A DNA stretch of 64,000 nt from 20CM-2-55-15 sp964633285 (lineage in GTDB: Bacteria; Acidobacteriota; Terriglobia; 20CM-2-55-15): assembly GCA_964633285.1 (NCBI GenBank), contig CAZWGA010000031.1, forward strand, positions 1-64,000. The letters run 5' to 3'. Positions within the stretch are counted from its first letter, which is position 1; the number at the start of each line of letters is the position of its first letter. Both the position numbers and the translations under genes were made by a program. Of the stretch, positions 6,383 to 14,873 are shown one piece after another. Below the pieces are notes generated by a model. It saw only the letters and a list, made by a program, of their open reading frames with translations. It had not been told where the DNA came from and made no database searches.

Positions 6383-9267
6383 AGCAGGACAAATTCTGGA
6401 GAAGCATTGACGAGCTGAATCACTTCGAAGCGTTTCAGGCTTCGCTTGAAAATGAATTCGCGCCGGATGTGTTTCCTGGACACGATATCGGCCGCCGCGA
6501 TTTCCTTGCCTTGATGCCGGCTGTTGCGGCCCTCGCGAGCTTGGCCTCCTGCACGCCCACAGTCCCGGAAAAGATTATTCCCTACGTCCGCGCTCCCGAA
6601 GAAATCGTGCCGGGGAAGCCTTTGTTTTTTGCGACAGCATTTCCGATGAATGGTTACGGCCTCGGCATCCTGGCAGAGAGTCACATGGGACGGCCGGTAA
6701 AGGTCGAAGGCAATCCGGATCATCCGGCAAGCATGGGATCGACGGATGCATTCGCCCAGGCGTCGGTGTTGACGCTGTACGATCCGGATCGATCGAAAGT
6801 CATCACGCAGGCCGGCGGCATTACAACGTGGGACGCTTTCATCACGGCGCTTGCGGCAGAGCTTGAGACCAAGAGGCTTGATCAAGGTAAAGGTCTGCGG
6901 ATACTCACCGAAACCCTGACGTCGCCGACTCTCGCGGCGCAGATGAAACAAATCCTCAAGCAGTTTCCGTCAGCGAGATGGCATCAGTACGAACCCATTA
7001 ACGCGGACGCGGCCCGGGCCGGAACGCGCGCCGTACTCGGCCGTGACGCCGACGTTGTGTATCACTTCGACAAAGCCGGCGTCATTCTGTCGCTCGACGC
7101 CGATTTTCTGTTGTTGATGCCGGATCATGTCCGGCACGCGCGCGATTTCGCGTCACGCAGAAGAGCAAAGCCGGGCGAGAACCCCATGAACCGGCTTTAT
7201 GTTGTCGAAAGTACGCCTTCGATCACCGGCGCGTCCGCCGATCACCGGCGTGCGGCGAGGCCATCCGAAGTTGAACAGATCGCGATTCGTATTCAGCAGG
7301 CGATCGAAGGAAAAGCGCAGACCGGCGATCCATGGACTGATGCGATCGTGCGCGATCTTCTCGCGAATCGCGGCACATCGATTGTTGTTGCCGGAATGGA
7401 GCAATCTCCGATGGTTCACAGCATTGCCCATGCGCTGAATGCAATGCTGGGAAACGCCGGCAAAACGATCGAGTACATCGAACCGGTGGCAGCGGATCCC
7501 GTTCCGCAGGTGGAATCGCTCAAAGACCTTACCGGAGCGATGCAGAGCGGAGCGGTCGACCTTCTGCTGATTATCGGCGGCAATCCCGTTTACACGGCGC
7601 CGGCGGATCTCGAGTTTTCGAAGCATCTGAAGAATGTGCGCCTCCGTGTTCGCTTCGGATCCTACGAAGATGAAACGTCGGAGATGTGTCATTGGCATAT
7701 TCCGGAGACGCACTACCTGGAATCGTGGGGCGATATCCGCTCGCCCGGCGGCAGGACAACGATCATGCAGCCGCTCATCAATCCGCTTTACGACGGAAAG
7801 TCGATGCATGAATTCCTCTCCGCGGTGCTCGGTCAGCCTACGCGAACCACGTATGAAATTTTGCGCGAGGCGTGGAATCTCGATGAGAAAGCCTGGCGCC
7901 GGGCAGTTCACGATGGTGTTCTGGAAGAGGTGAAGCCGGTGAATCTCATTCCCTACCCGGCCCCGCCTCTCCCCCTGGAAGAGGCCGGCCGTCAGAGGCG
8001 GTCGGGCGAGGGCCAGGTCGAGCTTGTTTTCCGCCCCGATCCCACCGTGTTCGATGGCCGCTTCTCCAACAACGCGTGGCTTCAGGAATTGCCGAAACCA
8101 CTCACCAGGATTGTCTGGGACAACGTCGCGTTACTCAGTCCCGCCACCGCGAATCGGCTGAATCTGGCTAACGAAGACGTCATCGAGATCCAATCAGAAA
8201 ACCGCGCGGTCAAGGCTCCGGTCTGGATTTCACCCGGACATGCCGACGATACGGTGACCGTATTCCTGGGCTATGGGCGCACGCGCGCCGGGAAGGCCGG
8301 TACCGGCCGCGGCTACAACGCGTATTCGATACGAACATCGAGTTCGCCGTGGATTATCCGCAACGTTGAAATCCGGAAAACGGGCGAACGATATCCGCTC
8401 GTGACCACTCAAGTGCACCACTCGATGGAAAACCGCCGTCTCGTGAGGCGCGCGTCCGTCACCGAATATGGAGAGAAACCGCATTTTGCCGCGGAGGAAG
8501 GCGAAGCTCCGCCGCGTTCGCTGACGTTATATCCCGAGTTTCCGCCTCAGGATTACGCGTGGGGAATGGCCATCGATTTGAGCGCGTGCATCGGATGCAG
8601 CGCGTGCGTCATCGCGTGCCAGGCGGAGAACAATATTCCGGCCGTCGGAAAGATCGAAGCGGGCCGATCGCGCGAAATGCACTGGCTTCGGATCGACCGG
8701 TATTACCAGGGCGATCTGAGCAATCCTGAAATGCTCTTCCAGCCTGTGTTGTGCATGCATTGTGAAAACGCTCCCTGTGAGCCGGTCTGCCCTGTCGCCG
8801 CCACGACTCACAGCAATGAAGGCCTCAATGAAATGACCTACAACCGTTGCGTCGGCACACGGTACTGCTCGAACAACTGTCCGTATAAAGTGCGGCGGTT
8901 TAATTTTTTCGATTTTCATGCGAATGAAGCGCCGGCCATGGCGATGCTTTACAACCCGGATGTGACGGTTCGCAGCCGCGGCGTTATGGAAAAATGCACG
9001 TACTGCGTACAGCGCATCAATCATGCGCGTATTCAAGCGAAGGACGAAGATCGCACGATCCGCGATGGTGAAGTCGTTACGGCCTGCCAGGCGGCTTGTC
9101 CCGCCGATGCGATTGTGTTTGGAAATATCAATGACCCGGAGAGCCGTGTCTCGAAATTGAAAGCCGAGCCGCGGAACTACAGCTTGCTCGCAGATTTGAA
9201 TACGCGGCCGCGGACGACGTATCTGGCCAGGCTCCTCAACCCGAATCCGGAGGCAATGAAGAAGTAA
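6379..9267 (+). CDS. actB: ACIII subunit ActB, molybdopterin-like plus Fe-S domains
   Basis: A 962-aa periplasmic subunit. A twin-arginine-like segment, GRRDFLALMPAVAALASLAS, lies near residue 42. Residues about 60-690 are related to the large subunit of molybdopterin oxidoreductases (in this family no Mo cofactor is bound). The C-terminal part (from about 720) has four Fe-S cysteine groups: CIGCSACVIAC, CMHCENAPCEPVC, CVGTRYCSNNC, and CTYC with CQAAC. Fused B1+B2 form is typical of ActB. I prefer ATG 6379 (4-nt overlap with actA) over a TTG 18 nt earlier. Residues about 529-545 (PLPLEEAGRQRRSGEGQ) are encoded by an inserted palindromic repeat. Confidence 0.95.
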   Translation: MKQDKFWRSIDELNHFEAFQASLENEFAPDVFPGHDIGRRDFLALMPAVAALASLASCTPTVPEKIIPYVRAPEEIVPGKPLFFATAFPMNGYGLGILAESHMGRPVKVEGNPDHPASMGSTDAFAQASVLTLYDPDRSKVITQAGGITTWDAFITALAAELETKRLDQGKGLRILTETLTSPTLAAQMKQILKQFPSARWHQYEPINADAARAGTRAVLGRDADVVYHFDKAGVILSLDADFLLLMPDHVRHARDFASRRRAKPGENPMNRLYVVESTPSITGASADHRRAARPSEVEQIAIRIQQAIEGKAQTGDPWTDAIVRDLLANRGTSIVVAGMEQSPMVHSIAHALNAMLGNAGKTIEYIEPVAADPVPQVESLKDLTGAMQSGAVDLLLIIGGNPVYTAPADLEFSKHLKNVRLRVRFGSYEDETSEMCHWHIPETHYLESWGDIRSPGGRTTIMQPLINPLYDGKSMHEFLSAVLGQPTRTTYEILREAWNLDEKAWRRAVHDGVLEEVKPVNLIPYPAPPLPLEEAGRQRRSGEGQVELVFRPDPTVFDGRFSNNAWLQELPKPLTRIVWDNVALLSPATANRLNLANEDVIEIQSENRAVKAPVWISPGHADDTVTVFLGYGRTRAGKAGTGRGYNAYSIRTSSSPWIIRNVEIRKTGERYPLVTTQVHHSMENRRLVRRASVTEYGEKPHFAAEEGEAPPRSLTLYPEFPPQDYAWGMAIDLSACIGCSACVIACQAENNIPAVGKIEAGRSREMHWLRIDRYYQGDLSNPEMLFQPVLCMHCENAPCEPVCPVAATTHSNEGLNEMTYNRCVGTRYCSNNCPYKVRRFNFFDFHANEAPAMAMLYNPDVTVRSRGVMEKCTYCVQRINHARIQAKDEDRTIRDGEVVTACQAACPADAIVFGNINDPESRVSKLKAEPRNYSLLADLNTRPRTTYLARLLNPNPEAMKK
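7964..8013 (+). repeat. CTCTCCC-type repeat inside actB
   Basis: GCCTCTCCCCCTGGAAGAGG followed by CCGGCCG and a terminal GGCGAGGG matches the element at 25653-25703 over its whole length. It keeps the actB frame open and adds about 17 residues between the linker IPYPAP and the strand VELVFRPDP, probably in a surface loop. Confidence 0.8.
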
Positions 9268-9270
9268 TTC

Positions 9271-10608
9271 ATGTCGCACGAAATCATCGGCTCCGGCCAC
9301 ACTTACGCGAGCATCACCGACAAGATCAGTTCGATTGTGCTGACGCGCAAGACGTCAAGAGGGTGGCTGCTGGGTTTTGGAATCGCATTCATGCTCGTGA
9401 TGCTGTTGCTTTACGCCGTCACGTGGCTGTTCGTTGAAGGCATCGGTATCTGGGGCGTGAATGTTCCCGTCGCGTGGGGGTTCGCGATCGTCAACTTTGT
9501 CTGGTGGATTGGAATCGGTCACGCAGGAACGCTGATATCCGCGATTCTGCTGCTCCTGCGCCAGGAATGGAGACAATCGATCAATCGATTCGCAGAAGCG
9601 ATGACGCTTTTTGCCGTGGCGTGCGCGGGTTTATATCCCATTCTCCATCTCGGCCGGCCCTGGTTCGCATATTGGTTGATTCCTTATCCCAATACGATGG
9701 GGATCTGGCCGCAGTTCCGGAGTCCGCTCGTTTGGGATGTCTTTGCCGTGTCGACGTACGGAACCGTATCGCTTTTGTTCTGGTACGTCGGACTGATTCC
9801 CGATCTGGCCACGCTCCGCGACCGGTCGAGCAAACGCGCGGGCCGAATCGCCTATGGAATTCTCGCGATGGGCTGGCGCGGTTCCGCGATTCACTGGCAT
9901 CGTTACGAAACTGCGTATCTGCTCCTGGCGGGGCTTGCGACGCCGCTCGTTGTCTCGGTTCACACGATCGTCAGCTTCGATTTCGCGATCAGCATTGTTC
10001 CCGGATGGCACACAACCATCTTTCCGCCGTACTTCGTCGCCGGAGCGATTTATTCAGGTTTCGCCATGGTGATGGTGCTCGCGATTCCCATTCGCGCCGC
10101 TTACGGACTGGAAGACTTCATCACCATGCGGCACCTGCAGAACATGTCGAAGGTCATGCTCGCCACGGGCCTGATCGTTGCCTATGGATACATGATGGAG
10201 ACGTTCATGTCGTGGTACAGCGCTTCGGCATTCGATCGCTTCACCACATTGAATCGATGGACGGGGCCGTACGCGCCGGTCTATTGGTCGCTGATTCTGT
10301 TCAACATCGTCATACCTCAGGCGCTTTGGTTCAAACGGGTTCGAATGAGTGTCGTGAAGATGTTCTTCATTGCGCTTGCCGTAAATATCGGTATGTGGCT
10401 CGAGCGGTTTGTGATCGTCGTCACCAGCCTGCATCGCGACTTCATGCCTTCGTCGTGGAGCATGTATTACCCGACGGTATGGGATTGGTCCACCTACTTC
10501 GGCACTATCGGTCTGTTCTTCGCGCTCCTGTTCCTCTTTATCCGGTTTATGCCGATGATTTCCATTTTTGAGATGCGCATGCTGGTGCCGAAACCGGAGG
10601 GTGAATGA
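9271..10608 (+). CDS. actC: ACIII subunit ActC, NrfD-like quinol-binding membrane protein
   Basis: A 445-aa polytopic protein of the NrfD/PsrC family with about ten hydrophobic segments spread from residue 35 to the C terminus. In ACIII, ActC sits under the ActB Fe-S domain and is one of the two quinol-site candidates. Conserved-looking charged and aromatic stretches include WWIGIGHAGTLISA, HLGRPWFAYW and SVHTIVSFDFA. It starts 3 nt after actB and overlaps actD by 4 nt. The family, size and gene order make the call firm. Confidence 0.95.
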   Translation: MSHEIIGSGHTYASITDKISSIVLTRKTSRGWLLGFGIAFMLVMLLLYAVTWLFVEGIGIWGVNVPVAWGFAIVNFVWWIGIGHAGTLISAILLLLRQEWRQSINRFAEAMTLFAVACAGLYPILHLGRPWFAYWLIPYPNTMGIWPQFRSPLVWDVFAVSTYGTVSLLFWYVGLIPDLATLRDRSSKRAGRIAYGILAMGWRGSAIHWHRYETAYLLLAGLATPLVVSVHTIVSFDFAISIVPGWHTTIFPPYFVAGAIYSGFAMVMVLAIPIRAAYGLEDFITMRHLQNMSKVMLATGLIVAYGYMMETFMSWYSASAFDRFTTLNRWTGPYAPVYWSLILFNIVIPQALWFKRVRMSVVKMFFIALAVNIGMWLERFVIVVTSLHRDFMPSSWSMYYPTVWDWSTYFGTIGLFFALLFLFIRFMPMISIFEMRMLVPKPEGE

Positions 10609-11144
10609 GCAAGACCGCTCCGATTTACGGGCTGCTCGCGGAATTCGAAAATCCTGAGGAATTGCTCGAGGCGGTCCGCCGCGCGCGTTCGGCGGGATAT
10701 CGGAGGATGGATGCGTACACGCCGTTTGTGGTGGAAGGTCTCGCGGAAGAATTGGGATTTCATAAAACAGCTTTGCCGAAGATTGTGTTGGCCGGAGGCT
10801 TGTGTGGATGCGCGGGCGGTTTCCTGCTGCAGTATTGGACATCCGCCGTGGATTATCCATTGAACGCCGGCGGGCGTCCCTTCAACAGTTGGCCTGCCTT
10901 CATCCCGGTCACTTTCGAAATGACGATCCTGCTGGCGGCGCTCTCTGCGGTGTTCGGCATGCTGGCGCTCAATGGTCTGCCGATGCCGTATCACTCCCTG
11001 TTCAACAGTCCGCGTTTCGCGCTGGCGACACGGAACCGGTTTTTCCTTTGCATCGAAGCTGTGGATCCGCAATTTAACCGCGAAACGACTTCGAAGTTCT
11101 TGTCTGAACTGAAACCCAAAGGGGTGAGCGAAGTTGATGAATAA
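10605..11144 (+). CDS. actD: ACIII subunit ActD (DUF3341)
   Basis: A 179-aa protein with the DUF3341 opening YGLLAEFENPEELLEAVRRARSAG in segments, then two membrane helices (about residues 62-85 and 105-128). In ACIII structures ActD is a two-helix subunit on the periplasm-distal side. It overlaps actC by 4 nt and actE by 8 nt if the latter starts at ATG 11137. Confidence 0.92.
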   Translation: MSKTAPIYGLLAEFENPEELLEAVRRARSAGYRRMDAYTPFVVEGLAEELGFHKTALPKIVLAGGLCGCAGGFLLQYWTSAVDYPLNAGGRPFNSWPAFIPVTFEMTILLAALSAVFGMLALNGLPMPYHSLFNSPRFALATRNRFFLCIEAVDPQFNRETTSKFLSELKPKGVSEVDE

Positions 11145-11748
11145 CCTTAAACACAAAGACGCAAAGTCGCAAAGTCACGAAAGTGTCCTTTGTGTCTTTC
11201 TGGCCCTGTGTCTCTGTGTTTCCTGCCGCCAGCAGATGGCGGACCAGACAAGATACAAGCCTCTCGCTGAGAGTTCCTTTTTTGCGGATCGCCGGTCCGC
11301 AAGAATGCTGCCCGCGGGAGTTGTGGCCCGCGGATTTCTCAACGAAGACGAGCATCTGTTTCGCGGAACGATTGAGGGCAGGCTTGCGCCGGACTTTCCG
11401 TTCGAGATTACGCGTACCGTTCTCGACCGTGGCCGCGATCGATACAACATTTTCTGCACACCCTGTCATGACTACACCGGATCCGGCCAGGGAATGGCGG
11501 TGAAGCGTGGATTCCGCCAGGGTCCGCCGACGTTTCACATGGACCGGCTCCGCGATGCTCCTGCCGGACATTTCTTTGATGTGATCACGAATGGTTTCGG
11601 AGCCATGAACGATTACTCGGCCCAGATCAAACCCCGGGACCGCTGGGCGATCGTCGCATACATCCGCGCGTTGCAGCTCAGCCAGAATGCGCATGTAGCG
11701 CAACTGCCGGCCAACGACCGGCAGGCGCTTGAAAGGCTGCCGCAATGA
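11137..11748 (+). CDS. actE: ACIII subunit ActE, lipoprotein monoheme cytochrome c
   Basis: A 203-aa cytochrome. The N-terminal 29 residues form a lipoprotein signal, with the lipobox LCVSC and Cys30 as the modified residue. The heme site is C107-x2-C110-H111 and the axial Met is probably Met158 in GFGAMNDYS. ATG 11137 is chosen over TTG 11134; both overlap actD. Residues 5-28 are encoded by an imperfect inverted DNA repeat (11149-11221), so the signal peptide itself appears to derive from a dispersed repeat. The hydrophobic stretch VLCVFLALCLCV is unusually cysteine rich. The stop overlaps actF. Confidence 0.93.
   Translation: MNNLKHKDAKSQSHESVLCVFLALCLCVSCRQQMADQTRYKPLAESSFFADRRSARMLPAGVVARGFLNEDEHLFRGTIEGRLAPDFPFEITRTVLDRGRDRYNIFCTPCHDYTGSGQGMAVKRGFRQGPPTFHMDRLRDAPAGHFFDVITNGFGAMNDYSAQIKPRDRWAIVAYIRALQLSQNAHVAQLPANDRQALERLPQ
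11149..11221. repeat. AAACACAAAGAC-type inverted repeat within actE
   Basis: The left arm (11149-11183) starts AAACACAAAGACGCAAAG and the right arm (11187-11221) ends GTGTCTCTGTGTTT. They pair imperfectly along about 35 nt around a tiny loop. Fragments with the same ACACAGAG/TTTGCAC flavour occur at 5460-5486 and 5648-5675. The element spans codons 5-29 of actE. Confidence 0.75.
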
Positions 11749-12806
11749 TGGCGCAGATTTTCAGGTCGTACCTTATTGCGTATCTGTTCTGGTTCGGCAT
11801 CGCCGCCGGCTGCCTTCCGCTGTTGATGCTCCATCACCTTGTCGGTGGAACCTGGGGTTTCGTGATTCGCCGCGTGCTGGAAGCAGGCACAAGAACGCTT
11901 CCATTCATGGCGCTTCTGTTTGTGCCCGTTTTATTCGGGACTCATTCGTTATACGAATGGTCGCATCCGGAGATCGTTGCGCGCGATCAGGTGCTTCAAG
12001 CGAAGCAGGCCTATCTGAACGTTCCTTTCTTCGCCGTGCGCGCGGCGTTTTACTTCGCAGCGTGGATAATCCTCGCGTATTTCCTGAACAAGTGGTCGGC
12101 CGAACAGGATGCCACCGGCAATCCGCAACTCGCGCGCAAGTTTCAGTTGCTGAGCGCGCCTGGAATTGTGGTCTACAGCCTGGCCATCACGTTTGCGTCT
12201 GTGGATTGGGGAATGTCGCTCGAACCTCACTGGTTCTCGACGATCTACGGAATTCTTTTTATCGTCGGACAGTCCCTGGCGGCGCTGTCCTTTGCCATTG
12301 CCGTTGTGGCTGTACTTTCGGAGGCGCCTCCGGTTTCCGGCTATCTCAGGCCCGAAGTGTTTCAGGATCTGGGCAACCTGTTGCTCGCGTTCGTAATGCT
12401 CTGGGCATACATGTCTTTCTCTCAGTATCTGATCATCTGGTCGGGAAACCTGCCCGAAGAAATTCCGTGGTACATCCATCGGGGAACGAATGGCTGGCAA
12501 TGGCTGGCGGCATTTCTCGGACTCTTCCATTTTGCGGTGCCGTTTCTTCTTCTGTTGGGCCGCGGACATAAACGCCGCAAAAGGTTCATTGCCTCGATTG
12601 CGCTGAGCATTGTCGTGATGCGCTGGGTCGATACCTATTGGCTGATCGCGCCGGCATTTGCCGGGAGTCTGCGCATTCACTGGCTCGATGTCGTAATGCT
12701 GATCGGGATCGGGGGAATCTGGTTGTACGTTTTTTTCACCGCGCTCATGAGACGAGCTCTTCTGCCTTTGCGTGATCCGAATTTCGCCGTCGAGAGGGCC
12801 GAATGA
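11745..12806 (+). CDS. actF: ACIII subunit ActF, NrfD-like membrane protein
   Basis: A 353-aa polytopic protein, shorter than ActC but of the same NrfD-related fold, with about ten hydrophobic segments. The opening YLFWFGIAAGCLPLLMLHHL and the later WSHPEIVARDQVLQAKQAYL are typical of ActF. It is the second membrane subunit thought to take part in quinol binding or proton movement. It overlaps actE and the next gene by 4 nt each. Confidence 0.93.
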   Translation: MMAQIFRSYLIAYLFWFGIAAGCLPLLMLHHLVGGTWGFVIRRVLEAGTRTLPFMALLFVPVLFGTHSLYEWSHPEIVARDQVLQAKQAYLNVPFFAVRAAFYFAAWIILAYFLNKWSAEQDATGNPQLARKFQLLSAPGIVVYSLAITFASVDWGMSLEPHWFSTIYGILFIVGQSLAALSFAIAVVAVLSEAPPVSGYLRPEVFQDLGNLLLAFVMLWAYMSFSQYLIIWSGNLPEEIPWYIHRGTNGWQWLAAFLGLFHFAVPFLLLLGRGHKRRKRFIASIALSIVVMRWVDTYWLIAPAFAGSLRIHWLDVVMLIGIGGIWLYVFFTALMRRALLPLRDPNFAVERAE

Positions 12807-13147
12807 CGGGACGCTACGAAAGATCCGACATGAACCCCAGGTACGTTCTGTATTTCGGCGCCGCATTGATCGTTGCGGTCGCGGTGATCTCCGTTGGACT
12901 GTGGTGGATGTTCCAGAAATTGGAGGAACAGCAGGCCCGCCGCGAGAAGCAGCCTGTTTCTGCGGGTCAGCCCCCGCCGGTACCGGCTCCCCGATTGCAG
13001 ATCGATCCGCAAGCGGAGCTTCAAGAGATGCTGCGGTCGCAGAACGAAATCCTTTCGACATATGGATGGGTCGACCGCGCCGGCGGAGTCGCGAGAATTC
13101 CAATTGATCGCGCGATGGAGTTGTTTCTCGAAAGGCAGGGGAAATGA
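12803..13147 (+). CDS. Small membrane protein of the ACIII-oxidase operon
   Basis: A 114-aa protein with one membrane helix (about residues 14-35, YFGAALIVAVAVISVGLWWM) followed by a charged and proline-rich segment and a C-terminal part, LRSQNEILSTYGWVDRAGG, that looks like a short cytochrome-oxidase-associated motif. I know similar small proteins between actF and sco in such operons, with no established role; an assembly or linker function is an inference from position. It overlaps both neighbours by 4 nt. Confidence 0.85.
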   Translation: MTGRYERSDMNPRYVLYFGAALIVAVAVISVGLWWMFQKLEEQQARREKQPVSAGQPPPVPAPRLQIDPQAELQEMLRSQNEILSTYGWVDRAGGVARIPIDRAMELFLERQGK

Positions 13148-13929
13148 TCACCAGGGCGGCACTGTGGTTCGCAGCGTTTTGGTTTCTGCAAACCGCCTAT
13201 GCGCAGGAACCTTCCGATGCGATTCTCACTCGAATCGGAGTCGACCAGAATATCGGGGCGCAAATTCCGTTCGACCTCGATTTTTCCGATGAGGCCGGCA
13301 AGCGGGTTCATCTGGGAGATTTCTTTCAGGGCAAGCCGGTCATTCTCTCACTCGTTTATTACGAATGTCCGATGCTTTGCTCGATGACGTTGAATGGTCT
13401 TGTCAAGAGCCTGCGTCCGCTGACGCTGAACATTGGAGAAGATTTCGAGGTCGTCACCGTAAGTTTCGATCCGGCGGAGACTCCCGCGCTTGCTGCTGCG
13501 AAGAAAGCGGCGTACGTGAAAGACTACGGCCGGCCCGGCGCCGTTGCAGGCTGGCATTTTCTGACTGGAAGCGCGAGTTCGATTGAGCGTCTTACAAGTT
13601 CGGCCGGCTATCGCTATCAATGGGACAGCGACACGAAGCAGTGGGCGCACGTCAGCGCGATCCTGATTCTGACTCCGGAAGGGAAAGTCTCTCAGTACCT
13701 CTATGGCATCGAGTTTTCCGCGCGTGACATGCGGCTGAGTTTGATTCAGGCGAGCCACAACAAGCTTGGAAAGACCGTCGACCGCATCCTGCTTTACTGC
13801 TATCACTACAATCCCGCCACCGGCCGTTACGGCCTGGTGATAATGAGCATTGTCAGAATTGCCGGTGTGGCGACGGTGCTTGCAGTTGCCGCATTCATCA
13901 TTATCAGCAGAAGGCGGGAGGTCTCATGA
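13144..13929 (+). CDS. SCO1/SenC copper chaperone
   Basis: A 261-aa thioredoxin-fold protein. A signal peptide (residues 1-19) ends near AYAQ. The copper-binding CxxxC is in YYECPMLCSMTLNG, and the third ligand is probably the His in WAHVSAILILTPEG. A C-terminal hydrophobic helix (about 235-255) would anchor it. Sco proteins deliver copper to the CuA site of oxidase subunit II, which is encoded by the very next gene with a 4-nt overlap. Confidence 0.94.
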   Translation: MITRAALWFAAFWFLQTAYAQEPSDAILTRIGVDQNIGAQIPFDLDFSDEAGKRVHLGDFFQGKPVILSLVYYECPMLCSMTLNGLVKSLRPLTLNIGEDFEVVTVSFDPAETPALAAAKKAAYVKDYGRPGAVAGWHFLTGSASSIERLTSSAGYRYQWDSDTKQWAHVSAILILTPEGKVSQYLYGIEFSARDMRLSLIQASHNKLGKTVDRILLYCYHYNPATGRYGLVIMSIVRIAGVATVLAVAAFIIISRRREVS

Positions 13930-14873
13930 ACGGCTTCCCGCTGTTTCCTGAAGCGGCATCGACAATCGCGCATGATGTCGATCTGCTTTATTTTTTTCTG
14001 ATCGGGATTACCGCTGTTTTTTCGACGCTCATCTTCGTCCTGATTATCTATTTCGCGATCAGGTATCGCCGCCGCTCCGATCCAGGCGTGGAGCTGCCGC
14101 CGGCGGAACAGGTGGAACATGGACTCGGGCTGGAGATTGCGTGGACAGTCGTGCCGTTCCTGATCACGCTCGTAATGTTCACGTGGGGATCGGCGCTGTT
14201 CATCGCCAATTCGCGCGTGCCCGACCAGGCAATGGATATCTACGTCGTGGGCCGGCAGTGGATGTGGAAGGTTCAACATCCCAACGGCAGGCGCGAGATC
14301 AACGAACTGCACGTACCCGTGGGCCGGGCCGTCAAGCTCACCATGGCGTCGCAGGATGTGATTCACAGCTTTTTCATACCGGCGTTCCGTGTAAAGCAGG
14401 ATGTCCTTCCCGGACGGTATGTCACGATGTGGTTCCAGCCAACCCGCGCGGGTGAATATCACCTGTTCTGCGCAGAATACTGCGGAACCTCGCACTCCGG
14501 CATGATCGGCCGTGTGGTGGTCATGGAACCTGAAAACTTTGAGAAATGGCTGGGCGGAGTGACGGATGAATCTCCAGTCGAGACGGGCGCGAAACTGTTT
14601 TCAAATTTTAATTGTGTGAACTGCCATGCAACCGGCGCGAGGCAGCGTTGTCCGCAACTGGGCGGCTTGTACGGAACCGCTGTCGAACTCGAAGGTGGCC
14701 GAAAAGTGAAGTTCGACGAGGAATACATCCGGGAATCGATCCTGAATCCCAACGCGAAAGTTGCAAAAGGTTACCCCGCGGTCATGCCTACATATCGCGG
14801 ACAGATTTCGGAGGAGCAAATCCTGGATCTGATTGCTTATATCCGTTCGCTGACGCCCGAGAAACAAAAATGA
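13926..14873 (+). CDS. coxB: Cytochrome c oxidase subunit II with fused cytochrome c (caa3 type)
   Basis: A 315-aa protein with two N-terminal membrane helices (about residues 20-45 and 70-95), a CuA domain and a C-terminal monoheme cytochrome c domain. CuA ligands are His147, Cys182, Glu184, Cys186, His190 and Met193 (CAEYCGTSHSGM). The heme site is Cys230-x2-Cys233-His234 with probable axial Met287. The fusion defines a caa3-type oxidase that can accept electrons directly from ACIII. It overlaps sco and coxA by 4 nt. Confidence 0.97.
   Translation: MNGFPLFPEAASTIAHDVDLLYFFLIGITAVFSTLIFVLIIYFAIRYRRRSDPGVELPPAEQVEHGLGLEIAWTVVPFLITLVMFTWGSALFIANSRVPDQAMDIYVVGRQWMWKVQHPNGRREINELHVPVGRAVKLTMASQDVIHSFFIPAFRVKQDVLPGRYVTMWFQPTRAGEYHLFCAEYCGTSHSGMIGRVVVMEPENFEKWLGGVTDESPVETGAKLFSNFNCVNCHATGARQRCPQLGGLYGTAVELEGGRKVKFDEEYIRESILNPNAKVAKGYPAVMPTYRGQISEEQILDLIAYIRSLTPEKQK

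Noticed and set aside
11949..13151. 400-codon open frame on the minus strand
   Set aside because: Antisense to actF and the small membrane protein of the operon; no signal or domain.
14612..14869. N-terminal extension of coxA
   Set aside because: It lies entirely within coxB; the ATG at 14870 gives the usual subunit I length and an overlap typical of this operon.
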